Source: Roseomonas populi (GTDB taxonomy: Bacteria > Pseudomonadota > Alphaproteobacteria > Acetobacterales > Acetobacteraceae). Taken from it: DNA of 59,522 nt. The stretch is from NCBI RefSeq assembly GCF_024594815.1, contig NZ_JANJOU010000024.1, positions 1 through 59,522 on the forward strand, in the 5' to 3' direction. Both the position numbers and the translations under genes were made by a program. The notes under the pieces were generated by a model. It worked only from the letters and a program-made list of their open reading frames with translations. It was not told the origin of the DNA and ran no database searches. Shown one piece after another: positions 1-8,602 of this stretch. How positions within the stretch are numbered: position 1 is the first letter of the stretch; the number at the start of each line of letters is the position of its first letter.

Positions 1-507
1 GTCGGCGGTTCCTCCGAGGTCGAGGTGAAGGAGCGCAAGGACCGCGTCGACGACGCGCTGCACGCGACCCGCGCCGCGGTCGAGGAAGGCATCGTTCCCG
101 GTGGTGGCGTGGCCCTGCTGCGCGCCAGCCTGAAGCTGGCCGACCTCAAGGGCTTGAACAACGACGAGCAGGTCGGGATCGAGATCGTTCGGCGCGCCAT
201 TGCGGTGCCGCTGAAGCAGATCGCCGAGAACGCCGGCAAGGACGGCGCCGTGATCGCCGGTGAGGTGCTGCGCACCGACACCTACGAGCACGGCTATGAC
301 GCCCAGGCCGACGAGTACAAGAACCTCGTCCAGGCCGGCATCATCGACCCGACCAAGGTCGTGCGCACCGCCCTGCAGGACGCCGCTTCCGTGGCCTCCC
401 TGCTGATCACCACCGAGGCGATGGTCGCCGAGCGTCCGGCCAAGGCCGCCGCTCCGGCCGGTGGCCCCGGCGGCGGCATGGGCGGCATGGGCGACATGGA
501 CTTCTGA
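1..507 (+). CDS. groEL: Chaperonin GroEL (Hsp60), C-terminal part
   Basis: This is the last 168 residues of the 60-kDa chaperonin; the window opens inside the gene and the frame is open from base 1. GroEL forms the ATP-driven double-ring cage that refolds cytosolic proteins with GroES. Visible family signatures are the conserved [15 protein letters not shown] segment at the return from apical to equatorial domain, the [16 protein letters not shown] helix, and the flexible Gly-Gly-Met tail ending in DMDF. The length fits about residues 380-548 of the usual chain. A strong terminator follows, so groEL is the last gene of its (presumably groES-groEL) operon. Identification is certain; the 5' part lies outside the window. 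Confidence 0.98.
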   Translation, partial: VGGSSEVEVKERKDRVDDALHATRAAVEEGIVPGGGVALLRASLKLADLKGLNNDEQVGIEIVRRAIAVPLKQIAENAGKDGAVIAGEVLRTDTYEHGYDAQADEYKNLVQAGIIDPTKVVRTALQDAASVASLLITTEAMVAERPAKAAAPAGGPGGGMGGMGDMDF

Positions 508-562
508 TCCCCTGGGGATCGGCTTCGATCCCCAGCAGAAGTTCAGTCCACGTGACGAAGAG

Positions 563-591
563 GGGCGGTCCGGCAACGGGCCGCCCTTTTT
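563..591 (+). terminator. Rho-independent terminator of groEL
   Basis: A 10-bp stem (563-572 with 577-586, one G-U pair) closes a GCAA tetraloop and is followed by five T residues. It lies 56 bp after the groEL stop and 39 bp before the next gene, as expected for an intrinsic terminator. Confidence 0.9.
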
Positions 592-629
592 CGTTGTAGG
601 GTGGATTGTTCAGCGCGGAGGTTGGCGCG

Positions 630-839
630 ATGCCGACAGGGACGGTGGTCTGGTACCAGCCGCACAAGGGCTACGGCTTCATCCGGCCCGATGATGGCGG
701 GCCGGATGTGATGGTTCATGAATCGGTGGTGGAGGCCGCCGGGCGGCGGGACCTGAAGAAGGGCGAGGAGATCGAGTACGAGGCGGCGCAGCTTCCGAAG
801 AAGCCGGCGCCGATCGTCACGCGCATCCTCTCCCGCTAG
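630..839 (+). CDS. Cold-shock domain protein
   Basis: This encodes a 69-residue single cold-shock (OB-fold) domain protein, a presumed cytosolic single-stranded RNA/DNA-binding chaperone. The RNP1-like strand reads KGYGFIRPDD at about residues 12-21, and an RNP2-like VMVHES follows at about 28-33; both are hallmarks of the CspA family. One aromatic of the canonical KGFGFI motif is Tyr, which is common. The ATG at 630 was chosen because GGAGG (617-621) sits 8 bp upstream; a TTG eight codons earlier lacks such a site. It stands alone between the groEL terminator and a convergent gene ending 3 bp away. Length matches the family's usual 65-75 residues. Confidence 0.93.
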   Translation: MPTGTVVWYQPHKGYGFIRPDDGGPDVMVHESVVEAAGRRDLKKGEEIEYEAAQLPKKPAPIVTRILSR

Positions 840-842
840 GGG

Positions 843-1334
843 CTACTCCTCCCACACCTTGATGGCGGAGACCTTGCGGAGGACGCCCTTGGCGCGCTCC
901 GCCTGGTCGGCATTGGCGACGTTCACGGTGAGAACGGCGACCGCCTTCTCGGAATCCGGCACCACATCCGGAGTGGCGGCGTTGCTCACGCCCTGGGTGA
1001 CGGCGCCGGCGCCCAGGCCCGCGGCGGCGGCGGCCGCGACGGCCGGAAGGGCGGCGCCGCCAGTGGCGACCACCACGCCCGCGGCCGCCATGGCGGCACC
1101 GGCGGAGGCGATGCTGGTGCCCATGGTGCGGAGATTGCGCTGCTCATCCTCCTGTACCACGCCGTCCGTCTCGCCCGGGGCCTGGACGGGCTGGAGGCCG
1201 GTGTCGGAGGTGCGGATCGAGATCTGGTCGCGGGGGATCGCCTCCGCGGTCAGGTACTGAATGGCCGAGTCCGCCGCTTCGTGAGTGGCGAAGCTCGCCA
1301 TGACCTGGCGCTGGGCGTGCGGGGCGTCTGACAT
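843..1334 (-). CDS. GSP17M-like stress protein with glycine-zipper region
   Basis: This 163-residue protein starts with a region (about 8-45) resembling the general stress protein 17M/YflT-type alpha-beta domain (VMASFATHEAADSAIQYL). A long Ala/Gly-rich hydrophobic stretch (about 75-115) follows that could insert in or associate with membrane as a glycine zipper, and a second small alpha-beta segment ends in IKVWEE. The ATG at 1334 is chosen over an upstream in-frame ATG because AGAGGA lies about 8 bp before it. The product is probably stress-induced; no enzymatic residues are apparent. The family link is weak, and 'conserved hypothetical' is a fair alternative. Confidence 0.75.
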   Translation of the reverse strand: MSDAPHAQRQVMASFATHEAADSAIQYLTAEAIPRDQISIRTSDTGLQPVQAPGETDGVVQEDEQRNLRTMGTSIASAGAAMAAAGVVVATGGAALPAVAAAAAAGLGAGAVTQGVSNAATPDVVPDSEKAVAVLTVNVANADQAERAKGVLRKVSAIKVWEE

Positions 1335-1443
1335 GGTGCGTTCCTCTCGGGTAACCATGCCAGGGAACGCCGCTTGCGCCGGGTTGTTGCCGTCGGAACG
1401 GTTCCTCAAGGGGGCGGTTCAGGCGCCAGGCACCCTGTTCGCG

Positions 1444-1713
1444 TCAGGCCCCGGGGGTGAGGCCTCGGGCCGCGCGGGCGTTCACGATGAGATCGGCGAG
1501 GCGCATCGCGGAATCCCGCATCAGTGCGGCCGTCCGCTCGGGCGTGCCTGCTGGGGCGGGCGCTCCCCTGACCTCCTGCAGGACCTGCGCGACATGCCTC
1601 TGCGTCTCGGCGGAGGCTTCGGCCGTCAGGGCAGCCAGGACAAGCTGCATCAGCTTCAGGTCAGCGTTCATCTGGTCCTGAAGCGCGTCTCGGCTCGCCG
1701 GTTCGCTGATCAT
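1444..1713 (-). CDS. Hypothetical small helical protein
   Basis: This 89-residue product is not recognised. It looks almost wholly alpha-helical and amphipathic (DLKLMQLVLAALTAEAS, ETQRHVAQVLQEVRG, ALMRDSAMRLADLIVNA), with no signal peptide or membrane segment. Composition is that of a real soluble protein rather than the Arg/Pro-rich pattern of antisense shadows in this genome, and an AGGA lies upstream of the ATG. It follows the other small minus-strand genes in the same direction. Longer frames on the opposite strand have shadow-like composition and were rejected. It could be a short regulatory or structural protein; nothing more can be said. Confidence 0.55.
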   Translation of the reverse strand: MISEPASRDALQDQMNADLKLMQLVLAALTAEASAETQRHVAQVLQEVRGAPAPAGTPERTAALMRDSAMRLADLIVNARAARGLTPGA

Positions 1714-1888
1714 CCCTCGTTCCTACGCCGGTCCTGGTGGCGACATGGTGATGCCCGGCGGTCCGGACGGCAACATCAGCGCCTCCTCCTCATGCCTGGA
1801 TGGATCGTGGATGGGAGGGGCCGGCAGCTGGTGGGCGATGCGGGGCTGAGGCGAGGAGCCCTGGCGGTGCCGCGATCAGGCCGTTCGT

Positions 1889-2026
1889 TCAGCCAGTGGC
1901 GAGGGCCACGCCGCCCAGGATCCCGGCCCGGAGGAGACCCACTGCCAGCAGCACCACGGCGACGGGCGGGACCGTGTTGCCGAACGGTGTTCGCCCTTCC
2001 GCCTCGCCCGGAGAATCGAGCATCAT
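1889..2026 (-). CDS. Possible small single-pass membrane protein (45 aa)
   Basis: This short reading frame starts with tandem ATG codons. The acidic/polar N-terminus is followed by a hydrophobic stretch (PPVAVVLLAVGLLRAGILGG, about residues 20-39) long enough for one membrane span, then stops after ALATG. It shares the strand and spacing of neighbouring small genes. No convincing ribosome-binding site is present and GC-rich DNA produces such frames by chance, so this is tentative. It is the only plausible gene in the 426-bp stretch 1714-2139, where otherwise nothing recognisable is seen. Confidence 0.35.
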   Translation of the reverse strand: MMLDSPGEAEGRTPFGNTVPPVAVVLLAVGLLRAGILGGVALATG

Positions 2027-2139
2027 GACCACACCGGCACCGATCTGGCTGATGCGGCGGGGCGAGGATACCGGGCGTGCTCCGAAGCGAAGCCGGCGTT
2101 CTCCCGGCCGGGGCGGTGCATCCGCCCCGGGGCAGCGCG

Positions 2140-2589
2140 TCAGATGATCTGGAAGCGGGCCTTCGCCGCGCGCTCGATGGCGCCGGCCACGAGGCGGTCG
2201 ATGTCGAGCGCGATCCGGAAGTCCTGCAGGAAGCGGAGTTCCTCCTGGCTGGCGTCGCCATCGGCGGCGGCGATCTCGCAGGCCAGGAGGTAGGCGGTCT
2301 CGCGCAGGCGGGGGGGCAGGGCGTCGCGGATCATCTCGCTCGCGCGGTCCAGCCCGTCCGCCTGGTCCAGCAGGCCGAGGACGACCTCAGTGACGGTGTC
2401 GATCTCGCTGGGGTGGAAGTCGCCGAAGGCCGGCAGCTCCCGCACGAGGCGGGACATGGCGGCGAGCTCCGCGTCCGTCATGCCCCGGTCGCTGACACCC
2501 ATCAGCACCATGGCGCAGACCAGGGCTTCCTGCGCGGTGAAGCGCGTGGGCAGGGGGGTGGGGGCGGCGTCCATGACGTTCGTGTCCAT
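2140..2589 (-). CDS. TerB-family (tellurite resistance-like) protein
   Basis: This 150-residue helical cytosolic protein resembles the TerB/TerB-like superfamily, which forms an acidic, metal-binding helical bundle. The family pattern is seen in EALVCAMVLMGVSDRGMTDAE near the N-terminus and EIAAADGDASQEELRFLQ near the C-terminus, two repeats of the helix-D-G-x-(S/T)-xxE type. The start at ATG 2589 gives a normal TerB length; an in-frame TTG at 2628 and an ATG at 2574 are alternatives, and no clear Shine-Dalgarno decides. It begins 35 bp after the helicase gene on the same strand, suggesting co-transcription. The role in tellurite or envelope stress is unknown; stand-alone TerB proteins are common in alphaproteobacteria. 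Confidence 0.8.
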   Translation of the reverse strand: MDTNVMDAAPTPLPTRFTAQEALVCAMVLMGVSDRGMTDAELAAMSRLVRELPAFGDFHPSEIDTVTEVVLGLLDQADGLDRASEMIRDALPPRLRETAYLLACEIAAADGDASQEELRFLQDFRIALDIDRLVAGAIERAAKARFQII

Positions 2590-2624
2590 TGTGGGGGAAG
2601 GGTTCTTCCGCCGCGGGCTCCGCG

Positions 2625-5465
2625 TCAATCGGTGGGACGATCACCATTTAGGAAGCTGCGCGTCGCCCGGACCGCCTCGGCCAGCCCCATGCGGTGGGCG
2701 GCCACGCCTTCCGGCAGGCCGGCGAGGAGGCGGGTGGGGGCGCGGGAATCCAGCAGCACGAAGACGCCGCGGTCGTCCGCGCGGCGGACCAGGCGGCCGA
2801 AGGCCTGGCGCAGCCGGTGGCGGGCGATGGCGTCGTCATAGGCCTTCGGGCGGGCGCCGGAGAGGTGGGTCCGGCGCTCCCGGTGCAGGATGGTGGGGCG
2901 GGGCCAGGGGATGCGGTCGAAGACGAGCAGGCGCAGGGAGCGGCCGGGGACGTCCACGCCGTCCCGCAGGGCGTCGGTGCCGAGAAGGCAGGAATCCTCC
3001 TCCGCCCGGAAGACGTCCACGAGGGTGGCGTTGTCCATGGCGTCCACGTGCTGGGCGTAGAGGGGCAGGCCGGCGGCCTCCAGGCCCGGGGCCATGCGGC
3101 GGTGGGCGTCCCGCAGGCGCCGGATGGCGGTGAAGAGGCCGAGCGCGCCGCCGCCGGAGGCGCGGAAGAGCTGTTCCATCGCCATGGCGGCCTGCGGTCC
3201 CTCCCGCGAGACATCCGTGACGACGATGGCGAGGGTCTGGTTTGGGTAGTCGAACGGGGAGGGGACGGCGGCACGGATGGCAGGGCTGGCGATGTGGTTC
3301 GCGCCGGTGCGGGCCTCCGCCTCTTCCCAGGCGGATTCCGGGTCGCCCTCGCCGCTGTCGCGCAGCGTGGCGCTGGTGATGAGAAGGCCGTGGGCGGGGG
3401 CGGCGACCACGGTGGCGAAGGGCTGGGTGGGGTCCAGGAAGTGGCGGTGCAGGGCGGCGTCGATCACGCGGCCCTCGCGCCGGGTGATGGCGAGCCAGTC
3501 CACGTGGAGGGGGCGGTTGCCCGGCTCGGGCGGGCGGTCCGACAGGGCCTTCAGCATGGCGCGCCAGGCGCCGAGGGGGCGCAGGCCGCGGCGGTCCACG
3601 GTGCGGCGGGCGGTGTCCAGTCGGATGCGGTCGCCGGTTTCCAGCTCGGCGTCCGGATCTTCCAGCAGGCCGGTGAGGCGGGCGTGCAGGGCCTGGAGGG
3701 GGGTCTCGATGAGGCGAAGGGCCTCCTCCAGCGCCGCGCCGGCCTCCGCTACGCCGGGGTTGAGGGGATGAAGGTCGCACTCGGCGTCGTAGCCGACATC
3801 CGCCTCGGGGCTGCGGGCGAAGACCTGCAGGATGACCGTGCGGAGGAAGGTCTCGCCGGGGTTGGTCTTCGCGGGGTGGCCGGGGAGGTCCTCCGCTTCC
3901 AGGTCGTGCTCCTCCGGCTCGCCGAGGCGGGAGGACCAGCCGGGGCCGGGGAGGCTGCCGGCGTGGCGCAGTGCCTCCTCGACGAGGGGCAGGAGGGCGG
4001 GGTGGTCGCCCGTGACCTCCTCCAGGCGGCGGCGCAACCCGCGGGCGCGGCCGCGGCCACCCTCGGCGCCGAGGAGCCAGCGGCGGAGCTCGGCCATCTC
4101 GCCGCCCGATATCTCCGCAGAGAAGGCGGCGTCGGCGGCGTCGAAGAGGTGGTGGCCCTCGTCGAAGACGTAGCGGAGGGCGGGCTTGTCGTCGCCGCCG
4201 CCGAGCGCGGCCTGGACCATGACGAGGGCGTGGTTGGCGATGACGAGGCGCGCGGTGCGGGCGCGGCGAATGGAGTGCTCCACAAAGCAGCGGCGCCAGT
4301 GCGGGCAGGCGGAGTGGATGCACTCGCCGCGGCGGTCCGTGAGGCCGGCGACGTGGCCCCAGGGGAAGAGTTCCGCGATCCAGCCTGGGAAGTCGCCGCC
4401 CTGCATGTCGCCATCTCGCGTGGCGGCGGCCCAGCGGGAGACGAGGGATAGGGCGAGGAGGCGGGAGGGCATGGCGCCGTTCACCGCCTCCTCGTGGTTC
4501 AGGAGGCAGAGGTAGTTCTCGCGGCCTTTCCGGATCACGACATGCTGGCGGCGCTCCGCCGGGTCGGGGAAGAGACGGAAGAGCTCGCTGTCGATCTGGC
4601 GCTGGAGGTTGCGGGTGTAGGTGCTGACCCAGACGGGGGCGCCGTTGCGCTCCGCCCAGAGAGAGGCGGGGGCGATGTAGCCGAGGGTCTTGCCGGTGCC
4701 CGTGCCGGCCTCCGCCAGGACGAGCTGGGGGTGGCCCTCCGCCTCGCGCGGGGCGAAGGCGAGGGAGGCGGCGGAGGCGTAGTCGGCCTGGGCAGGGCGG
4801 GTCTCGGCGTCGGCGCCGAGGATCTCGGCCAGGCGCTTGCGGGCTTCCAGCGGCGCGATGGGGATGGACGCGGGCGGGGTGGGGGGCGCCGTTTCCTCCC
4901 ATTCCGGCAGGCGGCGCCAGACCTTCAGCGCGTCCGTTCCCGGCCGCGCCTCCGGCTGACCGAGGGCGGCGAGGAGGCTTGGGGCCCAGGGCCAGTCCGA
5001 GGCGTCGCGGAGCCGGGCGGCGAGCATGCCGGCGTCGCGGTTCAGCAGCGCGTGGCGGGTGGAGGCGAGGCGGCGGAGGAGGGTGGTCGCGATCTCCGGT
5101 AGGAGGATCGCGGCGGCCTCGTCGTCCTTCGGCGGTTCCATGTCCAGCACCAGGGCCAGGCCGCGCGGGGTGGGGGCGGCGAGCTGGGCGGGGAGGACGA
5201 AGGCGAAGAGTTCGAGGAGGTCGAAGGCAACCGGGAAGGGCGGCAGGCCCAGGCGGCGGGCCGTGGCGGGGGCGTGGACGAGGAGCGGAGGCGGCAGCTC
5301 GGACAGGCGGCCGGCGAGGGCGGCGGTGGGGAGGGTCTCGATCTCGCCATCCGGGGTGAGGATGGTGGCGCGGCCGATTCCGGCGACCAGGGCGGGGGCC
5401 TCGGGCAGTAGCAGTCGGGGCGTTGAAGAGGGGGGCGCCGCGGAGGGGGCCGGGGGCGGGGGCAT
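2625..5465 (-). CDS. ATP-dependent DNA helicase, DinG/XPD type with Fe-S cluster
   Basis: This 946-residue superfamily 2 helicase probably unwinds DNA 5'-3' in repair or R-loop removal. Walker A AEAGTGTGKT is at about 251-260, the DEAH-like box DEGH at about 435-438, and four cysteines for an XPD-type 4Fe-4S cluster at about 320, 382, 387 and 393. Near the C-terminus QAFGRLVRRADD matches motif VI. The first 215 residues are an extra domain with hints of a degenerate DnaQ-like exonuclease (FDLLELFAFVLP, LALVLDMEPP). The ATG at 5465 was chosen because residues upstream are low-complexity Pro/Gly/Arg from a G-tract. A TATAGA 8-13 bp before it would fit a leaderless mRNA. It leads the minus-strand run into TerB. 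Confidence 0.93.
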   Translation of the reverse strand: MPPPPAPSAAPPSSTPRLLLPEAPALVAGIGRATILTPDGEIETLPTAALAGRLSELPPPLLVHAPATARRLGLPPFPVAFDLLELFAFVLPAQLAAPTPRGLALVLDMEPPKDDEAAAILLPEIATTLLRRLASTRHALLNRDAGMLAARLRDASDWPWAPSLLAALGQPEARPGTDALKVWRRLPEWEETAPPTPPASIPIAPLEARKRLAEILGADAETRPAQADYASAASLAFAPREAEGHPQLVLAEAGTGTGKTLGYIAPASLWAERNGAPVWVSTYTRNLQRQIDSELFRLFPDPAERRQHVVIRKGRENYLCLLNHEEAVNGAMPSRLLALSLVSRWAAATRDGDMQGGDFPGWIAELFPWGHVAGLTDRRGECIHSACPHWRRCFVEHSIRRARTARLVIANHALVMVQAALGGGDDKPALRYVFDEGHHLFDAADAAFSAEISGGEMAELRRWLLGAEGGRGRARGLRRRLEEVTGDHPALLPLVEEALRHAGSLPGPGWSSRLGEPEEHDLEAEDLPGHPAKTNPGETFLRTVILQVFARSPEADVGYDAECDLHPLNPGVAEAGAALEEALRLIETPLQALHARLTGLLEDPDAELETGDRIRLDTARRTVDRRGLRPLGAWRAMLKALSDRPPEPGNRPLHVDWLAITRREGRVIDAALHRHFLDPTQPFATVVAAPAHGLLITSATLRDSGEGDPESAWEEAEARTGANHIASPAIRAAVPSPFDYPNQTLAIVVTDVSREGPQAAMAMEQLFRASGGGALGLFTAIRRLRDAHRRMAPGLEAAGLPLYAQHVDAMDNATLVDVFRAEEDSCLLGTDALRDGVDVPGRSLRLLVFDRIPWPRPTILHRERRTHLSGARPKAYDDAIARHRLRQAFGRLVRRADDRGVFVLLDSRAPTRLLAGLPEGVAAHRMGLAEAVRATRSFLNGDRPTD

Positions 5466-5603
5466 TAGCGGGTCTATACCCGCTTTGTTCGCGGCGGGGG
5501 GGCCTGGGGCTTTCCGGGGGGGGGGGTTCCCGCGGGGGGGGCGGGGGGGGGGGCCGGGGGCGGGGGCATTAGCGGGTCTATACCCGCTTTGTTCGCGGCG
5601 GGG
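5445..5603. repeat. 55-bp direct repeat pair around a G-tract
   Basis: Two identical 55-bp copies (5445-5499 and 5549-5603, offset 104 bp) flank a 49-bp spacer that is almost pure G on the plus strand. Each copy holds a perfect 7-bp hairpin, AGCGGGT-CTAT-ACCCGCT (5468-5485 and 5572-5589). Copy 1 spans the helicase start codon; copy 2 lies wholly between that gene and fba. The run of many GGGG blocks has obvious G-quadruplex potential. A local tandem duplication is the simplest origin. Confidence 0.9.
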
Positions 5604-5674
5604 AGCCCGCGCCGTCGCCAATCTTTTGCCGAATCTTTCGTGCAGGAGAGGGGTTCGGCGAACGCCTTAGCTTG

Positions 5675-5680
5675 TATAAG
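5675..5680 (+). promoter_or_regulatory. Possible -10 box for fba
   Basis: TATAAG lies 46 bp before the fba start in otherwise GC-rich DNA. No good -35 hexamer is seen at the standard spacing, so this is only a candidate. Confidence 0.35.
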
Positions 5681-5725
5681 GCAGCGATCCGGGATCGCCG
5701 ATCAACAGAGCACGGGAAGGCAAGC

Positions 5726-6823
5726 GTGAACCATATTGCGCCGTCGGGCACCTCCACGAAGCTGAAGCCGGGTGTCGTCACCGGCCAGGACTACCTGACC
5801 CTCCTCGCCGCCTGCCGCGAGGGCGGCTACGCCCTGCCGGCGGTGAACGTGGTGGGGACGAACTCCATCAACGCGGTGATGGAGGCGGCGGCGAAGAACA
5901 AGTCCGACGTCATCATCCAGCTCTCTAACGGCGGCGCGCGCTTCTTCGGCGGCGAGGGCTGCCCGGACGCCGATGCGGCGCGGGTGCTGGGCGCGGTTTC
6001 CGCCGCGCAGCACGTGCACACGCTGGCCGCCGCCTACGGCATCTGCGTGGTGCTGCACACCGACCACGCCGACCGCTCCCTCCTGCCCTGGATCAACAAG
6101 CTGATCGACCACGGCGAGGAGCACATGAAGCGGACGGGCAAGCCGCTCTACTCCTCCCACATGATCGACCTCTCGGCCGAGCCGCTGGACGTGAACATCG
6201 CGGAGTGCGCGACCGTGCTGAAGCGCATGGCGCCGCTGGGGATGAGCCTGGAGATCGAGTTGGGCGTGACGGGCGGCGAGGAGGACGGGATCGGGCACGA
6301 CGTGGATGAGAGCGCCGACAACGCGCATCTCTACACGCAGCCCGAGGACGTGCTGAAGGCCTGGGAGGTGCTGTCGCCGATCGGGCACATCACCATGGCG
6401 GCCTCCTTCGGGAACGTGCACGGCGTGTACGCGCCGGGCAACGTGAAGCTGCGGCCGGAGATCCTGAAGGCGTCGCAGGAGGCGGTCTCCGCCAAGTTCG
6501 GCGGCGGGACGAAGCCGATGAGCCTCGTCTTCCACGGCGGCTCAGGGTCCGAGAAGGACAAGATCGCGGAGGCGGTGTCCTACGGCGTGTTCAAGATGAA
6601 CATCGACACGGACACGCAGTTCGCCTTCTCCGAGCCGGTGGGCGCCTATGTCGATGCCAATCCGGTGGCCTTCAAGCACCAGATCGATCCCGCCACGGGC
6701 AAGCCGCAGAAGAAGTTCTACGACCCCCGCAAGTGGCTGCGGGCCGGCGAGAAGGGTGTGGCGAAGCGGCTGGACGAGGCCTTCGCGGATCTTGGTTCGG
6801 CCGGGCGCACGCTGGCCGGCTGA
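5726..6823 (+). CDS. fba: Class II fructose-bisphosphate aldolase (FbaA type)
   Basis: This 365-residue zinc aldolase interconverts fructose 1,6-bisphosphate with glyceraldehyde 3-phosphate and dihydroxyacetone phosphate in glycolysis, gluconeogenesis and the Calvin cycle. Catalytic Asp and zinc His are in LHTDHAD (about D113/H114); the other two zinc ligands are His in FGNVHGVY (about 232) and LVFHGGSGS (about 270); the phosphate-binding GGSGS and NIDTDTQ follow. The length matches the long FbaA (class IIA) form of about 359 residues. GTG at 5726 was chosen because GGAAGG ends 5 bp upstream; a frame extension from 5672 would cover the putative promoter. It is a single-gene unit next to the catalase gene. 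Confidence 0.96.
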   Translation: MNHIAPSGTSTKLKPGVVTGQDYLTLLAACREGGYALPAVNVVGTNSINAVMEAAAKNKSDVIIQLSNGGARFFGGEGCPDADAARVLGAVSAAQHVHTLAAAYGICVVLHTDHADRSLLPWINKLIDHGEEHMKRTGKPLYSSHMIDLSAEPLDVNIAECATVLKRMAPLGMSLEIELGVTGGEEDGIGHDVDESADNAHLYTQPEDVLKAWEVLSPIGHITMAASFGNVHGVYAPGNVKLRPEILKASQEAVSAKFGGGTKPMSLVFHGGSGSEKDKIAEAVSYGVFKMNIDTDTQFAFSEPVGAYVDANPVAFKHQIDPATGKPQKKFYDPRKWLRAGEKGVAKRLDEAFADLGSAGRTLAG

Positions 6824-6893
6824 CCGGATGCGGGCGGGGGCTCCGGCCTCCGCCCCTTGCGGTGAGCGCAAAATGTCGGGAGACTGCCCCTCA

Positions 6894-6930
6894 ATAGGCT
6901 TTTCCTATCGATCCAAATGGACCTTTGTAT
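6894..6930 (+). promoter_or_regulatory. OxyR-like operator upstream of catalase
   Basis: ATAG-N7-CTAT-N7-AATG-N7-GTAT reproduces the OxyR spacing of four tetramers at 11-bp intervals; the first two tetramers are perfect and the last two match 2 and 3 of 4 positions. The final tetramer overlaps TTGTAT, a usable -35 box. It ends 65 bp before the catalase start. OxyR activates catalase genes from this position in many bacteria; no oxyR gene lies in the window. Confidence 0.6.
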
Positions 6931-6995
6931 TTCATTGGGTCGAACTACCTCCCTAGCGTCGCATGCATAAGCGACTTGGCAGGGAGAGAGCCGAA

Positions 6996-8495
6996 ATGTC
7001 GGATAAGCCGCAGGGCGTGGGCCTGACCACGCGCCAGGGACATCCGGTCTTCGACAACCAGAACACGCGCAGCGTCGGATCGCGCGGGCCGCTGGTGCTC
7101 GAGGACTATCAGTTCCTCGAGAAGATGTCGCATTTCGACCGGGAGCGTATTCCGGAGCGAGTGGTGCACGCGCGCGGCGCGGCGGCACACGGCATCTTCG
7201 TGCCGACCGGCAAGGCGGGCGACGATCCCATCACCAAGTACACCCGGGCCAAGGTGTTCACCCCCGGCACGCAGACGCCGATCTTCCTGCGTTTCTCCAC
7301 CGTGATCCATGGCGGGCACAGCCCGGAGACGCTGCGCGACCCCCGCGGCTTCGCCATCAAGTTCTACACGGAGACCGGCAACTGGGACCTGGTGGGGAAC
7401 AACCTGAAGGTGTTCTTCATCCGCGACGCCATGAAGTTCCCGGACATGGTCCACGCCTTCAAGCCGGATCCGGTGCACAACCGGCAGCAGATGAACCGGT
7501 TCTTCGACTTCGTGAGCTGCACGCCCGAAGCGACGCACATGATCACCCACCTGTTTTCGCCCTGGGGCATTCCCGCGACCTATCGGGAGATGCAGGGTTC
7601 CGGCGTGAACACCTACAAGCTGGTGGATGCCGAGGGTAAGACGGTCCTCTGCAAGTTCCACTTCCAGCCGCGCATGGGCGTGCGGAACCTGACGGCCGAG
7701 CAGGCTTCGGAGATCCAGGCGAAGGACTTCAACCACGCCACCGGCGACCTGTATGATGCGATCGCGCGCGGCGAGTTCCCGGAATGGGACTTCTTCATCC
7801 AGGTGATGAGCGACGACGAGCATCCCGAGTTGGACTGGGATCCGCTGGACGTCACGAAGCTGTGGCCGGAGGAGCAGTTCCCCTTCCTGCATGTCGGCCA
7901 CATCCAGCTGAACCGGAACCCTGTGGATTACCACAACGAGGTGGAGCAGGTGGCCTTCGGCACGGGCGTGCTGGTGGACGGGATCGACTTCTCGGACGAC
8001 AAGATGCTGCAGGGGCGGACCTTCGCCTATTCGGACACGCAGCGTTACCGCGTTGGGCCGAACTACCTGCAGTTGCCGATCAACGCGCCGAAGTGCCCCT
8101 TCGCGACGAACCAGCGCGGCGGGCAGATGAGCTACCACGTGGACGGCGCGGAGCAGGGCGCGAACAAGCACGTGAACTACGAGCCGTCCAACTTTCACGG
8201 GCTGGTGGAGCAGCCGCGGCTGGGACCGCCGCCGCGCATCCAGGTCTCGGGCGAGGTCGGGCGCCAGAAGATCGAGCGCACCAACGACTTCAAGCAGGCC
8301 GGGGAGCGCTGGCGGCAGTTCTCCGACTTCGAGCGGGACGACCTCGTGAAGAACCTGGTCGGCGCGCTCTCCGAGTGCGCGCCGGTGATCCGGGAGAAGA
8401 TGGTCTGCTACTTCATGCAGGCGGACCGGGAGTATGGGCGGCGCGTGGCCGAAGGGCTGGGCATCTCCATGCCGGAGCGGCAGGCGGCCGAGTAA
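6996..8495 (+). CDS. katA: Haem catalase (monofunctional, small subunit)
   Basis: This 499-residue catalase disproportionates hydrogen peroxide to water and oxygen. The distal His is in [12 protein letters not shown] (about H58), the distal Asn in [12 protein letters not shown] (about 135), and the proximal haem Tyr in [14 protein letters not shown]. There is no C-terminal flavodoxin-like extension, so it belongs to the small-subunit clade that often binds NADPH. No signal peptide is visible, so it is cytosolic. The ATG at 6996 is preceded by GGGAGAGAG and removes an 11-residue leader from an upstream ATG. An OxyR-like site lies just upstream and a strong terminator downstream, so it is a monocistronic peroxide-stress gene. 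Confidence 0.97.
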   Translation: MSDKPQGVGLTTRQGHPVFDNQNTRSVGSRGPLVLEDYQFLEKMSHFDRERIPERVVHARGAAAHGIFVPTGKAGDDPITKYTRAKVFTPGTQTPIFLRFSTVIHGGHSPETLRDPRGFAIKFYTETGNWDLVGNNLKVFFIRDAMKFPDMVHAFKPDPVHNRQQMNRFFDFVSCTPEATHMITHLFSPWGIPATYREMQGSGVNTYKLVDAEGKTVLCKFHFQPRMGVRNLTAEQASEIQAKDFNHATGDLYDAIARGEFPEWDFFIQVMSDDEHPELDWDPLDVTKLWPEEQFPFLHVGHIQLNRNPVDYHNEVEQVAFGTGVLVDGIDFSDDKMLQGRTFAYSDTQRYRVGPNYLQLPINAPKCPFATNQRGGQMSYHVDGAEQGANKHVNYEPSNFHGLVEQPRLGPPPRIQVSGEVGRQKIERTNDFKQAGERWRQFSDFERDDLVKNLVGALSECAPVIREKMVCYFMQADREYGRRVAEGLGISMPERQAAE

Positions 8496-8539
8496 GGCGA
8501 GAGGCCGCCCGGGCGACCGGGCGGGACCGGTGACGGGGA

Positions 8540-8570
8540 GGGGCGGGTGCCGGCGGTGCCCGCCCCTTTT
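8540..8570 (+). terminator. Rho-independent terminator of catalase gene
   Basis: GGGGCGGG (8540-8547) pairs with CCCGCCCC (8559-8566); the stem extends inward with G-U pairs to a CGGCG loop, and TTTT follows. It sits 44 bp after the catalase stop. Confidence 0.85.
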
Positions 8571-8602
8571 CCGTGGCGCCGCCGCCGTGCTGGAATCGCG
8601 CC

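Noticed and set aside
1285-2028. 247-codon plus-strand frame
   Set aside because: Composition is Arg/Gly/Pro-rich and overlaps two more protein-like minus-strand frames.
2694-4451. 585-codon plus-strand frame across the helicase gene
   Set aside because: Gly/Ala/Glu-rich shadow of the minus-strand helicase, which has intact motifs.
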